From DASQFQ01 sp963811595 (GTDB lineage: Bacteria; Actinomycetota; Thermoleophilia; Solirubrobacterales; Solirubrobacteraceae): a stretch of 64,000 nucleotides of DNA. The DNA is taken from NCBI GenBank assembly GCA_963811595.1, contig CAWERW010000002.1, forward strand, positions 454,444 through 518,443, given 5' to 3'. Both the position numbers and the translations under genes were made by a program. Of the stretch, positions 7,754 to 15,332 are shown one piece after another; position 1 is the stretch's first letter, and each line of letters opens with the position of its first letter. The notes below the pieces were generated by a model. That model was not told the DNA's origin. It did not search any database and saw only the letters and a list, made by a program, of their open reading frames with translations.

Positions 7754-8472
7754 TCGCCGCGCTCGTCGTCATCGTCTCGCTCGCCGCGTGGGAGGCCGTC
7801 GTCCGCGCCGGCGCGGTCGATGAGCTGATCCTGCCCGCCCCCACGCAGGTGGCGACGTCGCTGTGGGAGGACCGCGCGATCCTCGGGCCCGACCTCGCGG
7901 TCACCGCCCAGGAGGTGCTGATCGGGCTCGCCGTCGCGGTCGCGCTCGGCGCGCTGCTCGGCGTCGGCATGCACGTCTCCCCCGCGATCCGCCGCGCGCT
8001 CAAGCCGCTCGTGATCGGCTCGCAGGCGGTGCCGGTGCCGGTGATCGCGCCGCTGCTGATCCTCGTGCTCGGCTTCGGGCTCGCGCCGAAGATCCTGCTC
8101 GTCGCGCTCGTCTGCTTCTTCCCGGTCGCGATCAACCTCTACGACGGGCTGCGCCGCGTCGATCCCGACGCGCTCAAGCTGCTGCGCTCGTTCGACGCCT
8201 CGCGCTGGCAGACGTTCCGCCACGTCGAGGCGCCCGCCGCGCTCCCGGCCGCCTTCACCGGCGTCAAGCTGGCCGCCGCGGTGGCGGTGATCGGCGCCGT
8301 CTTCGCGGAGTGGGCGGGCTCGGACTCCGGGCTCGGGCACGCGCTGCTGACCGCCAACGGCCAGCTCGAGACCGCGCGCGCGTTCGCCGCCACGTTCCTG
8401 CTGTTCGCGCTCGCCGTCGGCCTCTACGGCGCGTTCGCCGCGCTCGAGCGCCGGGTGGTGACGTGGCGATGA
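7750..8472 (+). CDS. ABC transporter permease (ThiX-like)
   Basis: 240 aa from GTG 7750 (overlaps the ATPase stop). About six transmembrane helices and the binding-protein-dependent EAA loop (LKLLRSFDASRWQTFRHVEAP) that docks on the ATPase. Typical of NitT/TauT/ThiX permeases. Middle gene of the riboswitch-controlled operon; its stop overlaps the start of the binding-protein gene (ATGA, 8469-8472). Confidence 0.9.
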   Translation: MIAALVVIVSLAAWEAVVRAGAVDELILPAPTQVATSLWEDRAILGPDLAVTAQEVLIGLAVAVALGALLGVGMHVSPAIRRALKPLVIGSQAVPVPVIAPLLILVLGFGLAPKILLVALVCFFPVAINLYDGLRRVDPDALKLLRSFDASRWQTFRHVEAPAALPAAFTGVKLAAAVAVIGAVFAEWAGSDSGLGHALLTANGQLETARAFAATFLLFALAVGLYGAFAALERRVVTWR

Positions 8473-9494
8473 GGCGGCTCGCGCTGATGCTGCTCGCCGC
8501 GCTCGCCCTCGCCGGCTGCGCGGAGAAGAGCGAGGGCGGGCCGGGCGAGGGCAAGGTCGAGCGCTTCAACGTCGTCCTCGACTACTTCCCGAACGCCGAC
8601 CACGCCGGCCTCTACGCCGCCCAGGCCGCCGGCGACTACGAGCGCGCCGGGCTCGACGTCGAGCTCAAGCCGCCGCCGGACCCCTCGGCGCCGCTGAAGC
8701 TGCTGCAGAGCGGCCGCGCGGACGTCGTCATCTCCTACGAGCCCGAGCTCCTGCTCGCCCGCGACAAGGGCGCGGAGCTCGTCGCGGTCGGCGCGCTCGT
8801 GCAGAAGCCGCTGACGACGCTGATGACGCTGGACGGGTCGATCGACGGCCCCGAGGACCTGCGCGGCAAGCGCGTCGGCACCGCCGGGCTGCCCTACCAG
8901 TCCGCCTACCTGAAGACGCTGCTGACAGCCGCGGGCGTCGACCCCGAGACGGTCAAGGAGACGAGCGTCGGCTACAACCTCGTGCCCGCCATGCTCGCGC
9001 GCGAAGTGGACGCCACGCTCGGCGCGTTCTGGAACTACGAGGGCACCGACCTGCGCCGCCGCGGCCGCAAGCCGACGATCATGCGGATGGAGAAGCTCGG
9101 CGTGCCGACCTACGACGAGCTGATCTTCGTCGCCCGCCGCAAGGACCTCGACCAGGAGTTCTCCTCCAAGCTGCGGCGCTTCCTGCGCGCCACCGCGGTC
9201 GGCCACCAGCGGCTGCGCGCGAAGCCGGAGGTCGGGGTCGACGCGCTCCTGAAGGTCGATCCCGGGCTCGAGCGCGGCCTCCAGACCGACGTCGTGAGCG
9301 CGACGCTGCCGGTCTTCTTCCCCGAGGACCGCGACAAGCCCTTCGGGTGGCAGGAGCCGCGCGAGTGGGACGCCTACGGGCGCTGGATGTTCGAGCAGAA
9401 GCTGGTCAAGCAGCAGCCGACCGCGGAGGAGGCGATGACCAACGAGTTCCTGCCGGGCGAGGGGCTCGACCCGGGAGTCTCGGAGGCTCCGTGA
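8469..9494 (+). CDS. Thiamine-precursor-binding lipoprotein (ThiY/THI5-like)
   Basis: 341 aa from ATG 8469. Lipoprotein signal peptide with lipobox LALAGC, lipidated Cys17. The mature part opens with FNVVLDYFPNADHAGLYAAQ, the THI5/NMT1 superfamily start (LDxxPNxxHAG). Extracytoplasmic substrate-binding component for the preceding ATPase and permease. The C-terminal 89 bp overlap the convergent glycosylase gene, a large overlap that leaves both C-termini intact. Confidence 0.92.
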   Translation: MRRLALMLLAALALAGCAEKSEGGPGEGKVERFNVVLDYFPNADHAGLYAAQAAGDYERAGLDVELKPPPDPSAPLKLLQSGRADVVISYEPELLLARDKGAELVAVGALVQKPLTTLMTLDGSIDGPEDLRGKRVGTAGLPYQSAYLKTLLTAAGVDPETVKETSVGYNLVPAMLAREVDATLGAFWNYEGTDLRRRGRKPTIMRMEKLGVPTYDELIFVARRKDLDQEFSSKLRRFLRATAVGHQRLRAKPEVGVDALLKVDPGLERGLQTDVVSATLPVFFPEDRDKPFGWQEPREWDAYGRWMFEQKLVKQQPTAEEAMTNEFLPGEGLDPGVSEAP

Positions 9495-10380
9495 GCAGCC
9501 CGGTCGCGGCGGCGATGAACAGGTACGTCCCCGCCAGGCCCTTCCACTCCCCGTAGCGCTCGAAGAACCCGCGCACCTCGGCCTCGTCGGCGCGGGCCCG
9601 CGGGTTGCCGGTGGTCAGGCGCCCCACGAGCTTGAGGTAGCCGAGGTCGCCGGCCGGGACCATGTCGTAGCGCCCCTGCCCGAACAGCGACAGCATCTCG
9701 AGCGTCCACGGCCCGACGTCCGGGATCGCGGCCAGCCGCGGCCACGCCTGCTCGCGGTCGTGCAGGTCGATCCGCCCCGCCGCGACCTCGCGCGCGCAGC
9801 GGCGCAGCGCCAGCGCGCGCCGGTGGGCGAGGTCGAGCGCCTCCAGCTCGGCGGGCGCGAGCGCCGCGACACGGGCCGGCTCGGGCATGTCGCGCAGGCC
9901 CGAGTGCGGGCAGCGGCGGCCGAGCCTGCGGACGAGGCGGCGCTGGATCTCGAGCGCCCGCTGGAGCTCGATCAGCTGCTCGGTGATCGCCCACGCCAGC
10001 GCCTCCCAGGGCGCCGGGCGACGGTGGATGCGCACGTGCGGGCGCGACCGCACCGCCTTGCCGATCACGGGATCGCCCGCGAAGCGGTCGCGGAACTCGC
10101 GCAGGTCCTCGTCGACGCCGGTCGCCCACCGCATCCGCGCGATCGCCGCCTGCGCGGCCGGCCGGCTCTCCGAGCGGGCGGCGAACAGCACGCGCTCCGG
10201 CGCGGTCTGCGCGACCGCCACCAGGACCGGCTCGTCGCCGACGTGCAGCAGCCGCAGCAGCGTCGCGCCGCGGCGCCGCAGGATCCCGTCGCCCGAGCCG
10301 CGGCCGATGCGGAACGGCCAGGCGGGCGTGACCTCGACGCGTTCGTCGACCGGCGCGTCAGCCCAGGGGGAACTGCTCAA
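9406..10380 (-). CDS. AlkA-like DNA-3-methyladenine glycosylase
   Basis: 324 aa. Excises alkylated bases from DNA in base excision repair. The helix-hairpin-helix is IPDVGPWTLEMLSLFGQG (219-236), followed by DMVPAGDLGY with the catalytic aspartate Asp245. N-terminal ~110 residues resemble the AlkA beta domain. No Ada-type domains are fused. Starts within the stop of the upstream gene (4-nt overlap 10377-10380). The last ~30 residues are Pro/Arg/Ser-rich and lie over the convergent ThiY gene; the true family C-terminus may be reached before that. Confidence 0.87.
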   Translation of the reverse strand: MSSSPWADAPVDERVEVTPAWPFRIGRGSGDGILRRRGATLLRLLHVGDEPVLVAVAQTAPERVLFAARSESRPAAQAAIARMRWATGVDEDLREFRDRFAGDPVIGKAVRSRPHVRIHRRPAPWEALAWAITEQLIELQRALEIQRRLVRRLGRRCPHSGLRDMPEPARVAALAPAELEALDLAHRRALALRRCAREVAAGRIDLHDREQAWPRLAAIPDVGPWTLEMLSLFGQGRYDMVPAGDLGYLKLVGRLTTGNPRARADEAEVRGFFERYGEWKGLAGTYLFIAAATGLLTEPPRLPGRAPRPAGTRWSSPPPRSAAA

Positions 10381-10691
10381 TCGCGGCGCAGCAGGTGGAC
10401 GTCGACGAGGAACGAGTTGCTCGACACGATCTCGCCGATCGCGTTCTTCTTGCGCTTGCGCCGGCGCGCGGGGCGCGTGGCGCGGCGGCGCGTCACGACC
10501 GCTGCGGTCACGGCGCCGGCGGCGAAGCCGGTGGCGGCGAGCGCCGCGGCCTGGCGGGCCGGCAGCTGCGCCGGGATGGCGGGCTCCAGCACGCGAGTGT
10601 GGTCCGCGACGACCGGCAGGCCGTCGACGACCTCGACCACCTCGACCGTTTCGTCGTCGGGGGACGGCTCGATGTCGTGCTCCTCGCTCAC
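10377..10691 (-). CDS. Small protein: acidic N-terminus, one TM, basic tail
   Basis: 104 aa from GTG 10691. Residues 1-25 are strongly acidic (MSEEHDIEPSPDDETVEVVE), then a possible TM/amphipathic Ala-rich segment (QAAALAATGFAAGAVTAAVV, ~48-67), then an Arg/Lys cluster (RRRATRPARRRKRKK) and the short C-terminus NSFLVDVHLLRRD. Translationally coupled to the AlkA-like gene downstream. No family recognised. Confidence 0.65.
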   Translation of the reverse strand: MSEEHDIEPSPDDETVEVVEVVDGLPVVADHTRVLEPAIPAQLPARQAAALAATGFAAGAVTAAVVTRRRATRPARRRKRKKNAIGEIVSSNSFLVDVHLLRRD

Positions 10692-10721
10692 GTCGTCACA
10701 GCATGACGTACGCGGCCGACG

Positions 10722-11336
10722 CTAGTCGCGGCGGTCGTTCGGCTGCGTCCCGAACACGCGATCCCAGTAGGGAGCGCTGACGCCGAAGCCGCGCTCGTCG
10801 TCCTGGAAGTGGTGGCGCATGTGCAGCTCGCGCAGCCGCCGCCCGACGCGCGTGCGCGGCCGGTGGTGGTGCACGTGGTAGTGGACCATGTCGTAGGCGA
10901 GGTAGCCGGCCAGGAACCCGGCGCTGAACGCGGGCGCGTAGTCGGAGCCGAGCACGAGCCAGAACACGAGGCAGAACGCGCTCGCGAGCGGCACGCTGGC
11001 CGACGGCGGCATCACGAGCCGCAGCGGGTCGTTCGGATGGTCGTGGTGGACGCCGTGGAGCATCCAGTGCAGGCGCGCGCCGAGGCCGCGCTGGGGCTCG
11101 AAGTGGAAGACGACGCGGTGCAGCCAGTACTCGGTCAGGGTCCAGACGGCGTAGCCGCCGAGCGTCAGGCCGATGGCGTTGCCGAGGCCGACGCGCTGCT
11201 CACCGGTGAGCAGCAGGACGGCGATGACGGGCACGTAGATCAGGACCGGGACGGCGGGGTGCACGCGCGTGAACCGGTCCAGCAGCGCGGAGTTGAACAT
11301 CGGGGGCGACGCCCGGAGCTCGTCTGTGCGGTCCAT
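10722..11336 (-). CDS. Fatty acid hydroxylase / sterol desaturase-superfamily membrane protein
   Basis: 204 aa from ATG 11336; a -10-like TAGCGT sits 6 nt upstream. Di-iron histidine motifs: HRVVFH (73-78), HGVHHDH (94-100), HYHVHHH (152-158) and HMRHH (172-176), among four hydrophobic segments. The family hydroxylates or desaturates lipid acyl chains, sterols or sphingolipids using O2. Its neighbourhood (GNAT acyltransferase upstream on the same strand, alpha-oxoamine synthase beyond) suggests a sphingolipid/ceramide substrate; this is inference. Confidence 0.88.
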   Translation of the reverse strand: MDRTDELRASPPMFNSALLDRFTRVHPAVPVLIYVPVIAVLLLTGEQRVGLGNAIGLTLGGYAVWTLTEYWLHRVVFHFEPQRGLGARLHWMLHGVHHDHPNDPLRLVMPPSASVPLASAFCLVFWLVLGSDYAPAFSAGFLAGYLAYDMVHYHVHHHRPRTRVGRRLRELHMRHHFQDDERGFGVSAPYWDRVFGTQPNDRRD

Positions 11337-11342
11337 GGCCAA

Positions 11343-11348
11343 ACGCTA
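11343..11348 (-). promoter_or_regulatory. Probable -10 (TAGCGT), leaderless, of fatty acid hydroxylase
   Basis: TAGCGT on the minus strand, 6 nt before ATG 11336, no Shine-Dalgarno between. Confidence 0.5.
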
Positions 11349-11368
11349 CCGAGCGGATTAGGGCGCCC

Positions 11369-11394
11369 TCAAGGGGGGTCAACCCCCCTTGAGA
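11369..11394 (-). terminator. Perfect 11-bp hairpin overlapping the GNAT stop codon
   Basis: CTCAAGGGGGG-TCAA-CCCCCCTTGAG, 11-bp perfect stem with a 4-nt loop; the TCA of the loop is the complement of the TGA stop of the gene at 11379-12521. No U-tract follows, as is usual for high-GC actinobacterial hairpin terminators. Likely separates the acyltransferase from the hydroxylase transcript. Confidence 0.6.
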
Positions 11395-12521
11395 TCACGC
11401 TCATAGACGCGGTAGCGGCGCACGACGCGGCCGTGCATCGCCTCCATCGCGCGGTTCATGTCCTTGTTGGTCTCGAGGATCCAGCCCATCTCGCCCCACG
11501 TCTGCGGCGTCTCGTTGGCCATGTCGAAGTGCTCGACGTACATCGCGGCGGCCACGCCCGTGTGCTGGAAGGACGGCTTGACGCCGAGGAAGCCGACCCG
11601 GACGCGGTCCATGATCTTGTTGCGCCGCAGGAAGTGCCACCAGCCGAACGGCAGCAGGCGGCCGTTCATCTTCACGAGCACCTGATTGATGTCGGGCACG
11701 GTGATCGCGACCGCCACCGTCTCCCCCTCGGCCGTCTCGGCGACCATGAACCAGTGCTTGTCGAAGACGAGCTGAAGCTCCTGGGCGTAGTGGTCGAGGT
11801 CGTCCTCGGAGTACGGGGAGAAGCCCCAGTTCTCGCTCCAGGCCTCGTTGTAGACCTCGGCGAAGCGGTCCATGTCGCGCCGCAGCCCGCGCCGCGACAT
11901 CTTGCGGATCTTCACGCCGTGGCGCGGCTCGAGCTGCTCGGCGAGGTCGAAGATGATCGGGAGCATGTGCTCGCGGTCGGAGATGTCGAGCTCCCACATC
12001 AGGAGGTCCATCGCCTTGGTCAGGCCGGCCTCCTCGCAGCGCTGCCGGTAGTAGGGCGGGTGCCAGGGCTGCTTGATCATCGGCTGGCGCTCGAAGCCCT
12101 CGATCATCACGCCCGACTCGTCGTTCATCGTGAAGTCCATCGGGCCGATCATGTGGTCGCGGTGCTGCTCGCGCAACCAGCCGGCGGCGGCCTCCAGCAG
12201 CGCCGGCACGACGTCGGGGTCGTCCTCGAACTCGAGGAAGCCGAACATCCCCCACTTGTTGCCGTGGTAGCGGTTGAACGCGTTGTCGTAGTGGCCGGTG
12301 ATGCGGCCGATCACGCGCCCGCCGCGGCGGGCGAGGAACTCCTGCGCCTTGCCGTGCTTGAAGAACGCGTTCTGGCGCCGGCTGAGGAACAGCCGCCGCT
12401 CCAGCCGCAGCGGGGGGACCCACTGCTCCGAGCTAGAGTGCAGCCGGTACGGCAGCTCGATGAACTCCCGTCTGTCGCGCCGTGATCCGACGGGTGTTAC
12501 TTCGACCGGATTCGAGACCAC
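11379..12521 (-). CDS. GNAT-superfamily N-acyltransferase (candidate bacterial ceramide synthase type)
   Basis: 380 aa from GTG 12521, chosen because conserved sequence begins a few residues later (VEVTPVGSRRDRREFIELPY) and TAGATT lies 8 nt upstream. The opening (F-I-E-L-P-Y-R-L-H, then WVPPLRLERR and ...QNAFFKHGKAQEFLARRGGRVIGRI) is that of large GNAT-like proteins found beside serine palmitoyltransferase-like genes in many bacteria. A second acyltransferase-like half follows (VRVGFLGVKPSFQHTGVAA). Divergent from the alpha-oxoamine synthase gene, with starts only 15 bp apart. Acyl donor and acceptor unproven; alternative is a generic GNAT. Confidence 0.8.
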   Translation of the reverse strand: MVSNPVEVTPVGSRRDRREFIELPYRLHSSSEQWVPPLRLERRLFLSRRQNAFFKHGKAQEFLARRGGRVIGRITGHYDNAFNRYHGNKWGMFGFLEFEDDPDVVPALLEAAAGWLREQHRDHMIGPMDFTMNDESGVMIEGFERQPMIKQPWHPPYYRQRCEEAGLTKAMDLLMWELDISDREHMLPIIFDLAEQLEPRHGVKIRKMSRRGLRRDMDRFAEVYNEAWSENWGFSPYSEDDLDHYAQELQLVFDKHWFMVAETAEGETVAVAITVPDINQVLVKMNGRLLPFGWWHFLRRNKIMDRVRVGFLGVKPSFQHTGVAAAMYVEHFDMANETPQTWGEMGWILETNKDMNRAMEAMHGRVVRRYRVYERDLKGG

Positions 12522-12529
12522 CCGACCGC

Positions 12530-12535
12530 AATCTA
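12530..12535 (-). promoter_or_regulatory. Probable -10 (TAGATT), leaderless, of GNAT acyltransferase
   Basis: TAGATT on the minus strand, 8 nt before GTG 12521. It lies in the tiny gap between two divergent genes, so both must share this DNA. Confidence 0.45.
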
Positions 12536-12536
12536 T

Positions 12537-13778
12537 ATGCCGACCGCCATCGACGTCTTCGCGAAGGTCCGGGGCCACGAGCGCGCCGAGCAGCTCCAGG
12601 CGGCGCGCGAGGCGGACCTCCTCCCCTACTTCCGGCTGGTCGAGTCGCCGGCCGCCCCGGTGGTCGAGATGGAGGGCGCCGAGCGGGTCATGCTCGGATC
12701 CAACAACTACCTCGGGCTGACCGCCGACGAGCGGGTGCTGCAGGGGGCGCGTGACGCGCTCGAGCAGTACGGCACCGGCCTCACCGGCTCACGGCTCCTC
12801 AACGGCACCACGCAGCTGCACCTCGACCTCGAGCGCGAGCTGGCGGAGTGGATGGGCACCGAGGAGGCGATCGTCTTCACCACGGGCCACCAGGCCAACG
12901 TCGGCACGCTCGGCACGCTGCTGGCGCCCGGCGACACCGTGATCGCCGACTCCGGGGACCACGCCTCGATCCTCGACGGCTGCCTGCTGTCGCGCGCGAA
13001 GCTGCGCCCGTTCCGCCACAACCGGCTCGACAAGCTCGAGAAGATGCTCGTCCGCGCCGGGGACGACGGCGGCGGGGTCCTCGTGGTGGTGGACGGCGTG
13101 TTCTCGATGGAGGGCGACGTCGCCCCGCTCCCGGACATCGCCGCGCTGTGCGAGGCGCACGGCGCGCGGCTGATGGTCGACGAGGCCCACGGCGCGGGCG
13201 TGCTCGGCGCGCGCGGCGCGGGGGCGTCGGAGCTGTTCGGCGTCGAGGACCGCGTCGACCTGCGGATGGGCACGTTCTCGAAGTCGCTCGCGTCGTGCGG
13301 CGGCTTCATCGCCGGCTCGCACGAGGTCATCGACTACCTGCGCATCCAGTCGCGCGCGTTCCTGTTCACCGCGAGCGCCGTGCCGGCGGCGGTCGGCGCC
13401 GCGCTGGCCGCGCTGCGCGTGGTCCGCTCGGACGACGGGCCGCCGCTGTTCGCGAGCGTGCTCGAGAACGCGCGGGTGCTCGAGGACGGGCTGCACGACC
13501 TCGGCTACCGCGTGATCCGCGGCGCGCAGACGACCCCGATCATCCCGGTGCTGGTCGAGGACGACTGGAAGGCCGTGCTGCTGTGGCGGGCGCTCTACGA
13601 CGCGGGCGTGTTCGTCAACACCGCGCTGCACCCCGCGGTGCCGCCGGGCGGCGCGCTGCTGCGGACCTCGGTGATGGCCACGCACGACCGCGCGACGCTC
13701 GACCGGGCGCTGGCCGTGTTCGGCGAGGTCAAGGCGCGCTTCGAGGCCGAGCACGGGGCGCTGCCGGGGCCCGAGTGA
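12537..13778 (+). CDS. Alpha-oxoamine synthase (AONS/serine palmitoyltransferase family PLP enzyme)
   Basis: 413 aa from ATG 12537. PLP fold-type I enzyme that condenses an amino acid with an acyl-CoA. Landmarks: SNNYLGL (55-61), TGSRLLNGTTQLH (83-95), substrate/PLP His142 in DHASILDG, VDEAHGAGVLG with Asp215 and His218, and the Schiff-base Lys249 in MGTFSKSLAS. Named products of the family are KAPA (biotin), 3-ketosphinganine (SPT), 2-amino-3-ketobutyrate and 5-aminolevulinate. No biotin genes are nearby, while a GNAT acyltransferase and a lipid hydroxylase are, so SPT-like activity is favoured but not proven. Overlaps the next gene as GTGA. Confidence 0.88.
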   Translation: MPTAIDVFAKVRGHERAEQLQAAREADLLPYFRLVESPAAPVVEMEGAERVMLGSNNYLGLTADERVLQGARDALEQYGTGLTGSRLLNGTTQLHLDLERELAEWMGTEEAIVFTTGHQANVGTLGTLLAPGDTVIADSGDHASILDGCLLSRAKLRPFRHNRLDKLEKMLVRAGDDGGGVLVVVDGVFSMEGDVAPLPDIAALCEAHGARLMVDEAHGAGVLGARGAGASELFGVEDRVDLRMGTFSKSLASCGGFIAGSHEVIDYLRIQSRAFLFTASAVPAAVGAALAALRVVRSDDGPPLFASVLENARVLEDGLHDLGYRVIRGAQTTPIIPVLVEDDWKAVLLWRALYDAGVFVNTALHPAVPPGGALLRTSVMATHDRATLDRALAVFGEVKARFEAEHGALPGPE

Positions 13779-14581
13779 GGCTCGGCCGGATCGGCATCTG
13801 GCGGCGCCACCAGCCCGGGCCCGCGATCGTGCCGGAGCTCGAGGCGCTCGGCTACGGGACGCTGTGGCTCGGCAGCTCGCCGTCGGTCGCGGACGCGCGC
13901 CGCTACCTGGAGGCGTCGGAGGAGATCACCGTCGCGACCGGGATCCTCAACATCTGGCAGCACGAGCCGGCCGACGTGGCGGCCCAGCACGCGGAGCTCA
14001 CCCGCGACTACCCCGGCAGCTTCCTGCTCGGCATCGGCGTCGGGCACCCCGAGGCGACGAGCGACTACACGCGACCGCTGAGCGCGATGCGCGCGTTCTT
14101 CGACGGCCTCGAGGGCGTCCCCCGCGAGGAGCTCGTCGCCGCCGCGCTCGGGCCGAAGATGCTCGACCTCGCGGCCGAGCGGTCGCTGGGCACGCACCCG
14201 TACTTCACGACGCCCGACCACACGCGGTTCGCGCGCGAGCGCATCGGGCCGGACGCGCTGGTGGCGCCCGAGCTGGCGGTCGTCGTCGAGGAGGACGCCG
14301 AGCGGGCGCGCGCGGACGCGCGCGCCTTCGCCGCGACCTACCTGGGGCTCACGAACTACACGTCGAACCTGCTGCGCTTCGGCTTCACCGAGCGCGACCT
14401 GGAGGACGGCGGCAGCGACCGCCTGATCGACGCGGTCATCCCGCACGGCTCGCCCGAGGCGATCGCCGAGGCGGTCCAGGCGCACTTCGACGCCGGAGCC
14501 GACCACGTCTGCCTGCAGCCGCTCGGCCACGGGCCGGCGCCGGTCGAGGACTACCGGGCGCTCGCCCGCGTGCTGCTCTGA
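13775..14581 (+). CDS. LLM-class F420-dependent oxidoreductase
   Basis: 268 aa from GTG 13775 inside the previous stop. Luciferase-like TIM-barrel: LGRIGIWRRHQPGPAIVPELEALGYGTLW opens with the strand-helix of the TIGR03620-type F420 enzymes, then VATGILNIWQHEP, GSFLLGIGVGHPE, and ADHVCLQPLG near the end. Uses F420 (or FMN) to reduce or oxidise an unknown metabolite. Coupled by overlap to the alpha-oxoamine synthase upstream and the EEP hydrolase downstream. Confidence 0.86.
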   Translation: MRLGRIGIWRRHQPGPAIVPELEALGYGTLWLGSSPSVADARRYLEASEEITVATGILNIWQHEPADVAAQHAELTRDYPGSFLLGIGVGHPEATSDYTRPLSAMRAFFDGLEGVPREELVAAALGPKMLDLAAERSLGTHPYFTTPDHTRFARERIGPDALVAPELAVVVEEDAERARADARAFAATYLGLTNYTSNLLRFGFTERDLEDGGSDRLIDAVIPHGSPEAIAEAVQAHFDAGADHVCLQPLGHGPAPVEDYRALARVLL

Positions 14582-15330
14582 GGCTGCTGAGCTGGAACGT
14601 CGCGGGCCGGGTGACGCGGCAGCCCGAGCAGGCCGCGGCGGTGATCGCGGCAGGCGCCGACGTCGTGGCGCTGCAGGAGGTGACGACGCGGACGCTGCCG
14701 CTGTGGCAGGAGTCGCTGGCGGCGTACGGGTCGGTCGTCTGCGCACCGCTGGAGCGCGCCGCCAGCAAGCGCCCGCTGGCCGTCCTCACCGCCGCGAGCT
14801 CGCCGCTCGAGGTCCTGCCGGCGCCGGAGGTGCCGTGGCCCGAGCGCATCCTGTGCACGCGGCTCGGCGAGGTCGAGATCGTCAACCTGCACTCGCCGAT
14901 CGCCCCCGCCCCCGACCTCGCGAAGATCCGCACGCACGAGGCGGTGGCCGCGTACCTCGCCGGCGGCCGGGCGCCGCGCGTCCTCTGCGGCGACCTCAAC
15001 ACGCCCCGCCGCGAGCATGACGACGGCGACGTGATGACGTTCGCCTACGCGAGCTCGGGCAAGCTGCGGCCGGAGCGCGGCACGCGCTGGGACGACGCGG
15101 AGCGCGCGCTCGTGTGGGGCCTGCGTCAGAGCGGCTGGGTCGACGCCTACCGCGCGCTGCACGGCTACGGCCACCGCTCCGCGAGCTGGACGTTCGCGAA
15201 CGACCGTGGCGGCTGGCGGCTCGACCACGTGCTGGTGGAGGGCCTCGAGCCGGTCGCCGCCGCGTACGCGCACGAGTGGCGCCGCGCGGGGCTGAGTGAC
15301 CACTCGGCGCTGATCGTCGACGTCGGCTGA
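14578..15330 (+). CDS. Endonuclease/exonuclease/phosphatase-family hydrolase (probable CTG start)
   Basis: 250 aa. EEP superfamily: N-terminal LLSWNVAGR (metal-binding Asn), LQEVTTR (Glu), CGDLNTPRR (Asp/Asn), and the terminal SDHSALIVD (Asp/His pair). The family hydrolyses phosphodiesters in DNA, lipids or nucleotides; cytoplasmic here (no signal peptide). No ATG, GTG or TTG exists in frame between the upstream stop and the essential SWN motif. The only arrangement that fits is CTG at 14578 overlapping the upstream TGA as CTGA; the first ATG/GTG would delete the catalytic N-terminus. Confidence 0.82.
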   Translation: MRLLSWNVAGRVTRQPEQAAAVIAAGADVVALQEVTTRTLPLWQESLAAYGSVVCAPLERAASKRPLAVLTAASSPLEVLPAPEVPWPERILCTRLGEVEIVNLHSPIAPAPDLAKIRTHEAVAAYLAGGRAPRVLCGDLNTPRREHDDGDVMTFAYASSGKLRPERGTRWDDAERALVWGLRQSGWVDAYRALHGYGHRSASWTFANDRGGWRLDHVLVEGLEPVAAAYAHEWRRAGLSDHSALIVDVG

Positions 15331-15332
15331 GG

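Noticed and set aside
10722..11336. Assignment of the hydroxylase as carotenoid or sterol modifier
   Set aside because: Only the superfamily is supported by histidine boxes; no carotenoid genes nearby.
12537..13778. Firm naming of the PLP enzyme as BioF
   Set aside because: No bio genes in the window and the neighbours point to lipid metabolism; only family-level naming is justified.
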